Of a stretch of DNA of 64,000 bases, positions 8,783 through 17,845 are shown in pieces (within the stretch, counting starts at the first letter, position 1; each line of letters starts with the position of its first letter). Made by a program: the position numbers and the translations under genes. The stretch comes from Aeromicrobium wangtongii (GTDB lineage: Bacteria > Actinomycetota > Actinomycetes > Propionibacteriales > Nocardioidaceae). Location: NCBI RefSeq assembly GCF_024584515.1, contig NZ_CP102173.1, positions 62,001 to 126,000 on the forward strand. The letters run 5' to 3'. The notes below the pieces were generated by a model. That model was not told where the DNA came from. It was given only the letters and a program-made list of their open reading frames with translations, and ran no database searches.

Positions 8783-9099
8783 ACGACGGGACGTCCGGCT
8801 GCCTGCCAGGCGTCCATGCCGCCCTCGACGTTGGTCACGTCGTGTCCCTGCGCCTGCAGCCACTGCGTCGCGCGGGCGGAGCGTCCGCCCAGGTGGCAGA
8901 TCACCAGCGTGCGGACGGTCGGGTCGAGCTCGCCGATCCGCCCCGGGATCTCACCCAGTGGGATGTGGACCGCTCCGTCGATGTGCCCGGCTTCCCACTC
9001 GTGGTCCTCGCGGACGTCCAGGACCACCAGATCCTCGGGAATCGGTGTGGGAATCGCCGTGACATCGGTCGTGGGAATGCTCTGTTCGGCCATGTCCAC
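8779..9099 (-). CDS. Rhodanese-like domain protein
   Basis: A 106-residue single rhodanese domain, a sulfurtransferase or redox-type fold. It has the VVLDVREDHEWEAGHIDGAVHIPL start of the domain and the active-site loop VICHLGGRSA, with catalytic Cys in a C-H-L-G-G-R loop. The C-terminal WQAAGRPVV is typical of GlpE/PspE-like stand-alone domains. ATG 9099 or 9093 could be the start. It is convergent with the CPBP gene. Confidence 0.9.
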   Translation of the reverse strand: MDMAEQSIPTTDVTAIPTPIPEDLVVLDVREDHEWEAGHIDGAVHIPLGEIPGRIGELDPTVRTLVICHLGGRSARATQWLQAQGHDVTNVEGGMDAWQAAGRPVV

Positions 9100-9184
9100 A
9101 TCGTCTCGTGCGGTTCAAATCACGCCTCGAACGGGGTCCGATTCGGGACCAGGGGTGGCACATGGCCCATGGAGTAGTTACTTT

Positions 9185-9204
9185 GGACCATGGGTCCATG
9201 GTCC
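9185..9204. promoter_or_regulatory. Candidate operator palindrome upstream of the RsbW-like gene
   Basis: GGACCATGG-GT-CCATGGTCC is a perfect 9+9 inverted repeat about 60 bases upstream of the ATG at 9264, in a 164-base gap between divergent genes. No T-run follows, so an operator is more likely than a terminator. The binding protein is unknown. Confidence 0.4.
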
Positions 9205-9263
9205 GTGGTTGGCATTGAGGACGCACCCGGCGGCAAAAATCACTGGTTCGGTCTGGAGACTCT

Positions 9264-9659
9264 ATGAAGGCACAGGATGCGCTTCGCCTGCCTTTCGCTG
9301 CGTCAACGCCCGGTATCGCCCGCACTCGTCTGGCCTCGTTCCTGACGTTGCACCGCGCCTCGAGCGACGTCATCGACGACGCACTGATCGTGATCAGCGA
9401 GATGATCGCCAATGCGGTGAGCCACGGTGTGCCCGGCCAGGACGGGACCATCGAGGTCGCCTGGTCGATCAAGGGCACGCTGCTCGAGCTCAGCGTCCTG
9501 GACGGCGGTGTCGGTGGGCACCTCAAGCCGATCGACTTCGACGAGGACTCGCTCAGCGGCCGCGGGCTGTCGATCATCAACCGCGTCGCCGATCGCTGGT
9601 GGGTCGACATGTCGGCAGGCACCCGGGTCAACGCCGAGCTTGCCCTGACCACCTACTGA
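9264..9659 (+). CDS. RsbW-like serine kinase / HATPase_c anti-sigma-type protein
   Basis: A 131-residue stand-alone GHKL ATPase domain of the anti-sigma factor kinase type. The N box VISEMIANAVSHG, the G1-like LDGGVGG and the G2-like GRGLSIINRVADRW are visible. Actinobacteria carry many such orphan kinases that bind ATP and sequester or phosphorylate partner anti-anti-sigma factors. No sigma factor or STAS partner is adjacent, so the target is unknown. Confidence 0.85.
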   Translation: MKAQDALRLPFAASTPGIARTRLASFLTLHRASSDVIDDALIVISEMIANAVSHGVPGQDGTIEVAWSIKGTLLELSVLDGGVGGHLKPIDFDEDSLSGRGLSIINRVADRWWVDMSAGTRVNAELALTTY

Positions 9660-9684
9660 GCCTCGCCCGTTAGACTCGCCCGTC

Positions 9685-10521
9685 ATGGGCAAGAAGTCGC
9701 GAATCAAGAACAAGGCCGCCAAGAAGGAACGCATGCCGTTCGTGGCGCGCACCTTCGAGGGACTCCCCGGAGAGGCGGACTGGGTCGCACTGCGCGAGTT
9801 CGTTCCGGCCGGCTCGGCGACGATCACCCTGGCCTCCGGCGAGACCGTCCGGGTGTGTTCGATGCTGCCCGGCAACGGAGCGGGCATCCGTCGCCAGGAC
9901 GGCGAGATCTGGATCGGCCTGCAGGTCGCCCACAACTTCGGTGACATCAGCCGCGATCTCGCGCACGTCATCGAGCTGGCGCGCGAGACCGAGCCGGGCA
10001 ACCCCGTCCGCATGACCGACCCGGGCGTCGGCCCGCGGCTGCAGGACATCATCGACCCGTCCTCGGGCTTCGACGTCGAGATCCACGACGGCTTCGACTA
10101 CTGGGTCGAGGGCGTCGACGGGTCCGAGGGTGTGGCCGAGGCACTCGCGGAGGCGAACGAGACGATCGCCCCGACCGTCCACCTCAGCTCCGTCGACGGC
10201 GCGTACTGGACCGAGATGGGTGACCAGCGGTTCCTGCGCTGGATCATGACGCACGACGAGACGACGCTGCTCAACGCGCTGGCCCGCCTGCACGCCGCCG
10301 GGCAGGACACCCTCGGCGAGGGCACCAAGCTCATCGGCCACTTCCGCGCCCACGGCCTGCTCGTGCCGGTGTGGGAGTTCGAGCACGATGCGGCCGATCT
10401 GGAGCAGCCCGCGGCCGACTTCGAGAAGCGTCTGGCCGAGGCGCTGGCCGACGACAGCCCGTTGACGTCCGAGCAGCGCTCGGCCCGTGCCGCGCTGATC
10501 AGCCGCCAGGTCCAGGTGTGA
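9685..10521 (+). CDS. DUF5926 family protein
   Basis: A 278-residue cytosolic protein beginning MGKKSRIKNKAAKKERMPFVARTFEGLPGE, matching my memory of the DUF5926 family, conserved in Actinobacteria with a basic N-terminus. No catalytic motif is recognised. It ends in GTGA overlap with the aldo-keto reductase gene, so the two are probably translated together. The function is unknown. Confidence 0.7.
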   Translation: MGKKSRIKNKAAKKERMPFVARTFEGLPGEADWVALREFVPAGSATITLASGETVRVCSMLPGNGAGIRRQDGEIWIGLQVAHNFGDISRDLAHVIELARETEPGNPVRMTDPGVGPRLQDIIDPSSGFDVEIHDGFDYWVEGVDGSEGVAEALAEANETIAPTVHLSSVDGAYWTEMGDQRFLRWIMTHDETTLLNALARLHAAGQDTLGEGTKLIGHFRAHGLLVPVWEFEHDAADLEQPAADFEKRLAEALADDSPLTSEQRSARAALISRQVQV

Positions 10522-11423
10522 CGGGTCTGGACTTCGGACCCCTGGTCCTGGGTGGCAACACCTTCGGCTGGACCTCCTCGGCGCAGGAGAGCCACGCGGT
10601 GCTGGACGCCTTCGTCGACGCCGGCGGACGCTCCATCGACACGGCGGACGTGTACTCGATGTGGGCGCCGGGCAACACCGGAGGCGACTCCGAGCGCATC
10701 ATCGGCGACTGGCTGGCGGCCCGCGGACGTCGCGACGACGTCGTCATCGCCACCAAGGTGTACTCACTGCCCGACCGGCCCGGCCTGTCGCCGGAGAACG
10801 TCCGGGCCGCGGTCGACGACTCGCTGTCACGGCTGCGCACCGACCACATCGACCTGTACTACGCACACCGCGACGACCAGGACGTGCCGCAGGCCGAGTA
10901 CGTCGGCGTCTTCGACGAGCTCGTGCAGGCCGGCAAGATCCGTGAGGCGGGCGCGTCCAACTTCTCGGCCGAGCGGCTCAAGAACGCCGTGACGATCGCC
11001 GCCGACGCCGGCCAGACCGCTTTCACGGTCGCGCAGGACCACCTCAACCTGGTCGAGCGCGACTACGCCGAGGTCCTCGCGCCGACCGTCGCGGAGCTGG
11101 GCCTCGTCGAGCTGCCGTACTCGTCGCTGGCGTCGGGCTTCCTGACCGGCAAGTACCGCCCGGGCACGGCGGTCGATTCTGCCCGGTCCGGCGGCGCCGG
11201 CGGCTACCTGCAGGACGAGCGCAACGTGGCGCTGCTGGACGTCCTGGACGAGGTCGCGGCAGCCCACGGCGTCAGCGTCACCGCGGTGTCGCTGGCGTGG
11301 CTGCGCCAGCAGCCGACCGTCGCGGCGCCGGTCGCCAGCGCCCGCACCGTGGAGCAGGTCACGGCCCTGGTCGAGTCCTTCGACCTGGTGCTGACCGACG
11401 AGGAGATTGCCCGCCTGGCCTAG
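10518..11423 (+). CDS. Aldo/keto reductase
   Basis: A 301-residue NADPH-dependent TIM-barrel oxidoreductase. The catalytic tetrad is placed as Asp-Tyr in DTADVYSMW, Lys in VIATKVYS and His in LYYAHRDD; the C-terminal cofactor segment is VAAPVASARTVEQV. The start is GTG 10518, overlapping the DUF5926 stop by 4 bases. The substrate is not predictable. Confidence 0.9.
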   Translation: MTGLDFGPLVLGGNTFGWTSSAQESHAVLDAFVDAGGRSIDTADVYSMWAPGNTGGDSERIIGDWLAARGRRDDVVIATKVYSLPDRPGLSPENVRAAVDDSLSRLRTDHIDLYYAHRDDQDVPQAEYVGVFDELVQAGKIREAGASNFSAERLKNAVTIAADAGQTAFTVAQDHLNLVERDYAEVLAPTVAELGLVELPYSSLASGFLTGKYRPGTAVDSARSGGAGGYLQDERNVALLDVLDEVAAAHGVSVTAVSLAWLRQQPTVAAPVASARTVEQVTALVESFDLVLTDEEIARLA

Positions 11424-11432
11424 CGCCAGCGG

Positions 11433-12176
11433 CTAGGGCCGGGGCGCGTCCTGCGGCATCAGGCCGGGGATGTCGGCGGCGGACATCCAGTCGCCGGAGC
11501 CCGGCCAGACCCGGGTCTGCGGCTGGACGCGGCCCTCGAGCACGAGCTGGCGCATCTGGTCCAGGTCGTACGGTCCGTAGGACGTCCCGGCGGCGTGCAC
11601 ATGGAACGTGGCCTGGGGTGTCGCGACGGGAGCCTGCGCCACGGGCGCCGGGGCGACGGGTGCCTGCGCCACGGGGGCCTGAGCGGGAGCCTGCGGCTGC
11701 ACGGGTGCGGCGGCGCGGCCCGGACGGATGAGCAAGACGGCGGCCGCGGTGGCCGCTCCCAGCGTCACCCACGCGAGGGGCCACTTGTCGACCAAGGCGG
11801 TGTACTGGCTGGACTCGAAGTAGAACTGCAGGGCCTGACCGGCACCGAAGTCATCGGCCAGCCGCACGATGAACAGCAGCTCACGCACGACCCAGGCGGC
11901 CGCGGCCACGGCCAGCATCAGCCCTGTGCCGGGGAACCAGGTCCGCGTCGAGCGGGTGAGCGCGATGCCCGCCAGGATGCCGGCGGCGGTCATGGTGCAC
12001 ACCGCCACGATCGCCGCGATGCCCTGCACGAGCGTCCAGCCCCCGATCCGGCTCTCGGAGACGGCGCGGTAGATCTGCTGGTCGATCAGGTGGTACTGGA
12101 GGTAGAGGCTGTACACACCGAGCACCGTCGCGATGATGAGGCCGGTGGTCTGGGTCTGGGGTCGGGGCGCAGTCAC
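11433..12176 (-). CDS. GYF-domain membrane protein
   Basis: A 247-residue protein with about four hydrophobic helices (residues 10-25, 45-70, 82-105, 130-150), an Ala/Pro/Gln-rich linker (about 155-190) made of repeated PVAQAPVA-like units, and a C-terminal GYF_2-type domain (about 192-240, YGPYDLDQMRQLVLEGRVQP then WPGSGDWM). GYF_2 modules are usually peptide-binding domains attached to membrane proteins. Function unknown; convergent with the aldo-keto reductase gene. Confidence 0.75.
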   Translation of the reverse strand: MTAPRPQTQTTGLIIATVLGVYSLYLQYHLIDQQIYRAVSESRIGGWTLVQGIAAIVAVCTMTAAGILAGIALTRSTRTWFPGTGLMLAVAAAAWVVRELLFIVRLADDFGAGQALQFYFESSQYTALVDKWPLAWVTLGAATAAAVLLIRPGRAAAPVQPQAPAQAPVAQAPVAPAPVAQAPVATPQATFHVHAAGTSYGPYDLDQMRQLVLEGRVQPQTRVWPGSGDWMSAADIPGLMPQDAPRP

Positions 12177-12200
12177 GGCAGCATCCTAGGAGACAGTCGG

Positions 12201-13382
12201 TCAGTCGCGGTCGATCGGGCACGACATGCATCGTGGCCCGCCGCGGCCGGAGCCGAGCTGGTCGCCGCTGATCGCGATGACCTCGATGCCGTGCTCCTCG
12301 AGCCGGGCGTTGGTCTGCTCGTTGCGCTCGTACGCGACCGCGAGCCGGGCGTCGATCGCCAGGGTGTTGTTGCCGTCGTCCCACTGCTCACGCTCGGCGG
12401 TGACGGGGTCAAGGCCGGTGTCGATCTGGTGCAGCGTCTCGATGCCCATCGCGGTCGCCGCGGCGGCGAAGAACGAGGTCTCCTCCCCGAGGACGAAGCG
12501 GCCGTCGTCCCAGGTCAGCGGCACGGCGCGCAGGGTGTCGGCCATCTGCGGATAGATGACGACCGTGTCGACGTCGACCATCGTGACGATCGTGTCCAGG
12601 TGCATCGTGGCGCGCTCCTGCGCGATCGGCACGGCCAGGACGGTGTGCGCCAGGTCCTCGCTCAGCACCTGCCGGGCGAACCGCTCCAGCCCGGCCGGGG
12701 TCGTGCGCTCGCCGACGCCGACCGCGATGACGCCCGGCGCCAGCTCCAGGACGTCGCCACCCTCGAGGTGCTCGAGGTGCGGGCCGTGGACGACGGGGGT
12801 GCCGGCGAAGCGCGGGTGGTGGTCGTAGATCAGCCCGGTCAGCTGCGTCTCGCGCATCCGCGCCGGCATCGCGAGGCTGGTGACGGCGACCCGGTCGCGC
12901 AGCCACACCGACGAGTCGCGGGTGAACAGCAGGTTCGGCAGCGGGTTGATCAGGAAGTCCTCGGGCTGCATCAGCCGGTTGGCGACGCTGCCGCGCAGGG
13001 ACATCTCGTCGTTGCGCAGGCCCGCCATCAGCACCTCGGCGAGCTGCTCGGGGTGGGCGCCGGCGAGGAAGGACGCGATGTGGTCCTGCAGGCTCGGCCC
13101 GACGAACAGCCCCTTCAGCGTGCTGGCGATGATCTCGTCGCGGGCCTCGTCGCGGGCGAGCGTCTCGGTCAGCAGATCGGTCAGGTACAGCACCTCGACG
13201 TCGTGATCGCGCAGCGCCTGCGCGAAGGCGTCGTGCTCGTCCTGCGCCCGGCCCAGCCACGGGATGCCGTCGAACAGCAGCTGGTCGTTGTTGCGGGGCG
13301 TCAAGCGTCCCAGCTCGGGACCCGGCCGGTGCAACATGACCGTGCGCAGTCGTCCGACTTCGCTGTCCGCCCCCAGAGTCAT
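12201..13382 (-). CDS. arcA: Arginine deiminase
   Basis: A 393-residue guanidino-modifying enzyme converting arginine to citrulline and ammonia. It has the N-terminal GRLRTVMLHRPGPEL, LLFTRDSSVWLRD, EGGDVLEL with catalytic Glu, a TMHLDTIVTMVD segment with the catalytic His, and a C-terminal Cys nucleophile in RGGPRCMSCPI. Length is normal (about 400). No ornithine carbamoyltransferase, carbamate kinase or arginine/ornithine antiporter is adjacent, so it is an orphan relative to the usual arc operon. Confidence 0.92.
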   Translation of the reverse strand: MTLGADSEVGRLRTVMLHRPGPELGRLTPRNNDQLLFDGIPWLGRAQDEHDAFAQALRDHDVEVLYLTDLLTETLARDEARDEIIASTLKGLFVGPSLQDHIASFLAGAHPEQLAEVLMAGLRNDEMSLRGSVANRLMQPEDFLINPLPNLLFTRDSSVWLRDRVAVTSLAMPARMRETQLTGLIYDHHPRFAGTPVVHGPHLEHLEGGDVLELAPGVIAVGVGERTTPAGLERFARQVLSEDLAHTVLAVPIAQERATMHLDTIVTMVDVDTVVIYPQMADTLRAVPLTWDDGRFVLGEETSFFAAAATAMGIETLHQIDTGLDPVTAEREQWDDGNNTLAIDARLAVAYERNEQTNARLEEHGIEVIAISGDQLGSGRGGPRCMSCPIDRD

Positions 13383-13425
13383 GGGCTCAGCGTAGTGACG
13401 GCCCGGCCACTGCGCACCGATCCGG

Positions 13426-14295
13426 TCAGAGCCAGGGCGTGACGATCGCGAACGGGCTGTGCGACGTCACGGTTCGCGTACGGAGGGTCCGGGTCGTGGC
13501 AGTCGCCTTGGTGTAGGCGGCCTTGGCGATCTTCTTCTTGCGGGCGTAGGCCTTCTTCGCCGCGGCCTTCTTGGACGCGCTGCTGCCGGCCTTCTTGGTC
13601 GCCTTGGTGAAGGACTTCTTGGCAGCGGCGAGTTTCTTCGTGTAGGCCTTCGTGGCGGCCTTGCGCTGCGCGGACGTCTTGCGGTGGTTGACCCAGGTCT
13701 GCGTGGTCTGGTCGCTCATGCGATTGCCGGTCGCGGAGAACATGGCCTGATCGATCTCGTCCGAAGCGGGCACAGACAGGGGCGCGGTCACCGAGACGTC
13801 GCCGGACACGCTGGAATGAACCGATGTCCGGGTGGTGGCGCTCGCCGAGCCGAGGTACACGTCGGCGGTGACCGTGGCCGAGCCGCTGAGCCGGTTGGCG
13901 AAGAACGTCGCCACGGTCACGCCCACCAGGCAGACGCGGACGAACTCGTCGTCGGCGTCGACGATGAAGGCGGCAGCGAGCATGCCGTCGACGACCGCGC
14001 GCGTGGTCGCCGGCTCGACGAGCAGGTCGTCCACGATCTCACCGGCCGCCAGGTTGCAGCTGGCCGCGAGGATGTCACGGGCCGCGCCGGTCGCCTCGGG
14101 CTGGACCCAGCCGGAGCCACCGGGCGCCGCCGCCTCCCGGAAGCCGTTGATGGCCAGCATCGCCGACTCCTTCGTCACCCCCGGAGGGCCTGCCGCCGTG
14201 GCGGGGGCGGCGGTCAGGACCGCCGAGCCGATCACCAGGGACGTCATGGCGATCAGCGAGCGGGTCCAGAAGGTGGTGCGCATGGTGCTCCTCAT
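13426..14295 (-). CDS. Secreted protein with Lys/Ala-rich C-terminal tail
   Basis: A 289-residue protein with a Sec signal peptide (about 1-35, LIAMTSLVIGSAVLTAAPATAA, cleavage likely after ATA-A). The mature part (about 36-200) has two conserved-looking Cys and no domain I recognise. Residues about 205-265 are strongly basic (KKAAAKKAYARKKKIAKAAY), resembling histone-H1/HupB-like tails that could bind nucleic acid or anionic cell-wall polymer. ATG 14295 or 14283 could be the start. Function unknown. Confidence 0.65.
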   Translation of the reverse strand: MRSTMRTTFWTRSLIAMTSLVIGSAVLTAAPATAAGPPGVTKESAMLAINGFREAAAPGGSGWVQPEATGAARDILAASCNLAAGEIVDDLLVEPATTRAVVDGMLAAAFIVDADDEFVRVCLVGVTVATFFANRLSGSATVTADVYLGSASATTRTSVHSSVSGDVSVTAPLSVPASDEIDQAMFSATGNRMSDQTTQTWVNHRKTSAQRKAATKAYTKKLAAAKKSFTKATKKAGSSASKKAAAKKAYARKKKIAKAAYTKATATTRTLRTRTVTSHSPFAIVTPWL

Positions 14296-14582
14296 CGAGT
14301 GCGGCCGTCACCCGACGACCCGGGCATTCTTCCGCGCCAGGAGGCCATTTGCGCGACTTCGGCGATCGGGACGTGGTCCGAGACCAAAGATCATCCCGAC
14401 GGGCCAGTCCGGGATGGTTCGCACGGACCGACCCAGACGCTCGGATTGGGTCCCGGAATACGGCGTCTCATCCCAAAGAACTAGGCCGTCTGGTTCCGAT
14501 GGAAGTCGGTCCCCAGAGGTGTGGCGCGCGCCGCACACGATCGGTTAACGGCGTGACACATTCGGTGCGTACGCTCGTCTTT

Positions 14583-15305
14583 GTGGACTGGAATGACTAT
14601 GACGCTGCCCTGTTCGACCTCGATGGTGTCATCACGCCCACGGCCGAGGTGCACATGAGGGCCTGGGCCCAGATGTTCAACGACTTCCTGAGCGCCCGCG
14701 GTGTCGCAGAGCCCTACACGGACGCCGACTACTTCACGTACGTCGACGGCAAGCCGCGCTACGACGGTGTGCGCTCGTTCCTGGCCTCCCGCGACATCAC
14801 GCTGCCCGAGGGCGACCCGTCCGATCCGGCCGGCGCCGAGACGGTCGCCGGTCTCGGCAACCTCAAGAACGACGACTTCGAGCAGATCCTGCAGTCCGAG
14901 GGTGTCCAGCCCTATCCGGGCTCCGTGCAGCTGGTCAAGGAGCTGGCTTCGCGCGGCACCAAGATGGCGATCGTGTCGAGCTCGCGCAATGCGGCAGCCG
15001 TGCTGGACGCTGCCGGAATGATCGACTACTTCCCGGTCATCGTCAGCGGCAAGGAGGCCGGCGAGCTCGGACTGCCCGGCAAGCCCGCCCCTGACACCTT
15101 CCTCGAGGCGGCCCGGCAACTGGGCGTCCCGAAGGAGCGCGCGGTCGTTTTCGAGGATGCCCTGTCGGGTGTCGCGGCTGGACGCGCCGGCGACTTCGGG
15201 CTGGTGATCGGGGTCGATCGCGGCGTCGGCGCTGACAAGTTGACCGAGCACGGAGCGGACGTCGTCGTCGACGATCTGGCCGAGCTGCTGGAGGCAGGCG
15301 CATGA
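14583..15305 (+). CDS. HAD-superfamily hydrolase, beta-phosphoglucomutase type
   Basis: A 240-residue HAD subfamily IA protein. Motif I is ALFDLDGVIT, motif II SSS within KMAIVSSSRN, the Lys motif is GLPGKPAPDTF and motif IV VVFEDALSGVAAG, the layout of beta-phosphoglucomutase. I chose GTG 14583, where the domain starts; a TANNNT-like TACGCT just upstream suggests a leaderless or short-leader transcript. It overlaps the next gene by ATGA. With that GH65 phosphorylase it would convert a beta-glucose-1-phosphate product to glucose-6-phosphate. A trehalose-6-phosphatase-like role is the alternative. Confidence 0.85.
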   Translation: MDWNDYDAALFDLDGVITPTAEVHMRAWAQMFNDFLSARGVAEPYTDADYFTYVDGKPRYDGVRSFLASRDITLPEGDPSDPAGAETVAGLGNLKNDDFEQILQSEGVQPYPGSVQLVKELASRGTKMAIVSSSRNAAAVLDAAGMIDYFPVIVSGKEAGELGLPGKPAPDTFLEAARQLGVPKERAVVFEDALSGVAAGRAGDFGLVIGVDRGVGADKLTEHGADVVVDDLAELLEAGA

Positions 15306-17785
15306 GCCCTTCGCACATCGCACCCCTGGGACATGACTTCCTCGACCGCACCCGGTACCCGATCGACGAGTGGGCGCTGGTCGAGAAGCACATCGACAAC
15401 GACGACCTCGGCACGACCGAGACGTTGTTCTCGGTCGGCAACGGCTACCTCGGCCTGCGCGGCAACGTCGAGGAGGGTCGCGACTCGTTCTCCCACGGAA
15501 CGTTCGTCAACGGCTTCCACGAGACCTGGCCGATCCAGCACGCCGAGGAGGCCTTCGGCTTCGCCCGCGTCGGCCAGACGATCGTCAACGCGCCCGACGC
15601 CAAGGTCATCCGCCTGTACGTCGACGACGAGCCGCTGCTGCTGCCCATCGCCGACCTGTTGGAGTACGAGCGCCGCCTCGACTTCCGCTCCGGTGTCATG
15701 TCGCGCGACATCTTGTGGCGCACACCCGGTGGCAAGCGCGTCCGCGTCCGCTCGCGGCGCATGGTCTCGTTCACGCAGCGCCACCTGGCGGTGCTGACGT
15801 TCGAGGTCACGATGCTCGATGATCACGCGCCGGTCGCGATCTCCTCGCAGATTCTGAACCGTCAGGACGGCGAGGACGAGTACCACGTCCGCTCCGCCGC
15901 GATGGGCGAAGGCGTCGACCCCCGCAAGGCCGGCCAGATGCGGCACCGCGTCCTCAAGCCGCAGAGCCACTGGGGCAATGTCGCCGACGGCCGGGTCGCC
16001 CTGGGCTACCAGTGCTCCGAGAGCGGCATGACGATCGCGGTCGCCGCCGATCACCACCTGGAGACTGAGAACAACTACAGCAAGCGCATCCAGACCGATG
16101 ACGACCTGGCCAAGATGACGTACCGGATCGATGCCGAGCCGGGCAAGCCGATCGTCCTGACCAAGATGGTCAGCTATCACACCTCCCGCGGCGTCCCGTC
16201 CCGCGAGCTGCTGGACCGCTGCCGCCGGACCCTGGACCGGGCCCACGCCGAGGGACTCGAGAAGCAGTTCGAGGACCAGCGCGCCTGGCTGGACGGGTTC
16301 TGGGCCCGCTCGGACGTCGAGATCCCCGGTCAGCCCGATGTGCAGCAGGCGACCCGCTGGAACCTGTTCCAGATCGCGCAGGCGTCAGCGCGCGCCGAGG
16401 GCACCGGCATCGCGGCCAAGGGGGTCACGGGCTCCGGCTACGGCGGTCACTACTTCTGGGACACCGAGATCTACGTCCTGCCGTTCCTGACCTACACGAC
16501 GCCGCGCGCGGCGCGCAACGCCCTGCGGTTCCGGTACACGTTGCTCGACGCGGCCCGTCAGCGCGCCAAGCAGATGGCCCAGCAGGGCGCGCTGTTCCCG
16601 TGGCGCACGATCAACGGCGAGGAGGCCTCGGCGTACTACGCCGCCGGCACCGCGCAGTACCACATCGACGCCGACGTCTCCTACGCCTTGAGCCAGTACC
16701 TCGCAGCCACGGGCGACAACGACTTCCTCGAGCGCGAGGGCATCGACATCCTCGTCGAGACCGCCCGCATGTGGGTCGACCTGGGCTTCTGGCGCAACGA
16801 GGAGGACGGCACGTTCCACATCCACGGCGTGACCGGTCCCGACGAGTACACGACGGTCGTCAACGACAACCTGTTCACCAACGTCATGGCCCGGTTCAAC
16901 CTGCGCCGTGCCGTCTCGGCGGTGCGGACACTGGCCGAGCGCGACGGCGCCGAGTACGAGCGAGTCGTGAAGCGCCTCGACCTGGACGCCTCCGAGGTCG
17001 AGGACTGGGAGCGCGCCGCGGCCGACATGGCCATCCCGTACGACGAACACCTGGGCGTCCACCCGCAGGACGAGCACTTCCTGGAGCGCGAGGTCTGGGA
17101 CCTCGCGAACACCCCGCTGGACAAGCGCCCGCTGCTGCTGAACTACCACCCGCTGGTGATCTATCGCTTCCAGGTGCTCAAGCAGGCCGATGTCGTGCTG
17201 GCGCTGTTCCTGCAGGGCGAGCAGTTCACGGCCGAGGAGAAGCGCGCCGACTTCGAGTACTACGACCCGATCACGACGGGTGACTCGACGCTGTCGGCGG
17301 TCGTGCAGTCGATCATGGCGGCGGAGGTCGGCTACCACGACCTGGCGCTGCGCTACTTCCGTGCGGCGCTGTACGTCGACCTCGCCGACCGGCACCACAA
17401 CACCGCCGACGGCGTCCACGTGGCCTCGACCGGTGGTGTGTGGAGCGCGCTGGTCTCCGGCTTCGGTGGCTTCCGCGACCACGGCGGCGTGTTCTCGATC
17501 GATCCTCGCCTGCCGGAGTCGTGGGAGTCGCTGACCTACCGCCTGACCCTGCTGGGCAGCCGGGTGCGGGTCACGGTGTTCCCCGATCGCGTCGACATGG
17601 CGATCGAGCAAGGGGACGAGGCGACCTTGCACGTCCGCGGCGAGAAGGTCACGGTGCTGGCCGGCGAGCCGGTCTCGGTGCCGCTGGACGGACAGGGCCC
17701 GCGCCTGGAGGGCGAGCCGGCCCCCGTGCCGGGACGCCGTCGCGCCGACGGCACGATCATCGCGGCCATCGTCCCCGGCACCTGA
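15302..17785 (+). CDS. Glycoside hydrolase family 65 protein (disaccharide phosphorylase type)
   Basis: An 827-residue GH65 enzyme with the N-terminal beta-sandwich, the (alpha/alpha)6 catalytic domain (about 320-690) and the C-terminal beta-sheet domain. Catalytic-domain landmarks are GYGGHYFWDTEIYVLPF, ALFPWRTINGEEAS and GVTGPDEYTTVVNDN, where the Glu of GPDEY is the general acid. GH65 members are inverting phosphorylases of maltose, trehalose, kojibiose or nigerose, or hydrolases; the sequence alone does not fix which. Coupling to a beta-phosphoglucomutase-type gene favours phosphorolysis. The pair resembles mycobacterial Rv3400-Rv3401 in arrangement. Confidence 0.9.
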   Translation: MSPSHIAPLGHDFLDRTRYPIDEWALVEKHIDNDDLGTTETLFSVGNGYLGLRGNVEEGRDSFSHGTFVNGFHETWPIQHAEEAFGFARVGQTIVNAPDAKVIRLYVDDEPLLLPIADLLEYERRLDFRSGVMSRDILWRTPGGKRVRVRSRRMVSFTQRHLAVLTFEVTMLDDHAPVAISSQILNRQDGEDEYHVRSAAMGEGVDPRKAGQMRHRVLKPQSHWGNVADGRVALGYQCSESGMTIAVAADHHLETENNYSKRIQTDDDLAKMTYRIDAEPGKPIVLTKMVSYHTSRGVPSRELLDRCRRTLDRAHAEGLEKQFEDQRAWLDGFWARSDVEIPGQPDVQQATRWNLFQIAQASARAEGTGIAAKGVTGSGYGGHYFWDTEIYVLPFLTYTTPRAARNALRFRYTLLDAARQRAKQMAQQGALFPWRTINGEEASAYYAAGTAQYHIDADVSYALSQYLAATGDNDFLEREGIDILVETARMWVDLGFWRNEEDGTFHIHGVTGPDEYTTVVNDNLFTNVMARFNLRRAVSAVRTLAERDGAEYERVVKRLDLDASEVEDWERAAADMAIPYDEHLGVHPQDEHFLEREVWDLANTPLDKRPLLLNYHPLVIYRFQVLKQADVVLALFLQGEQFTAEEKRADFEYYDPITTGDSTLSAVVQSIMAAEVGYHDLALRYFRAALYVDLADRHHNTADGVHVASTGGVWSALVSGFGGFRDHGGVFSIDPRLPESWESLTYRLTLLGSRVRVTVFPDRVDMAIEQGDEATLHVRGEKVTVLAGEPVSVPLDGQGPRLEGEPAPVPGRRRADGTIIAAIVPGT

Positions 17786-17845
17786 GCCTGGCGCCGGGGC
17801 GGCGGATACGAGGTTCCTGTGCTGCGCGCCGGCGGGCGTGACAGC

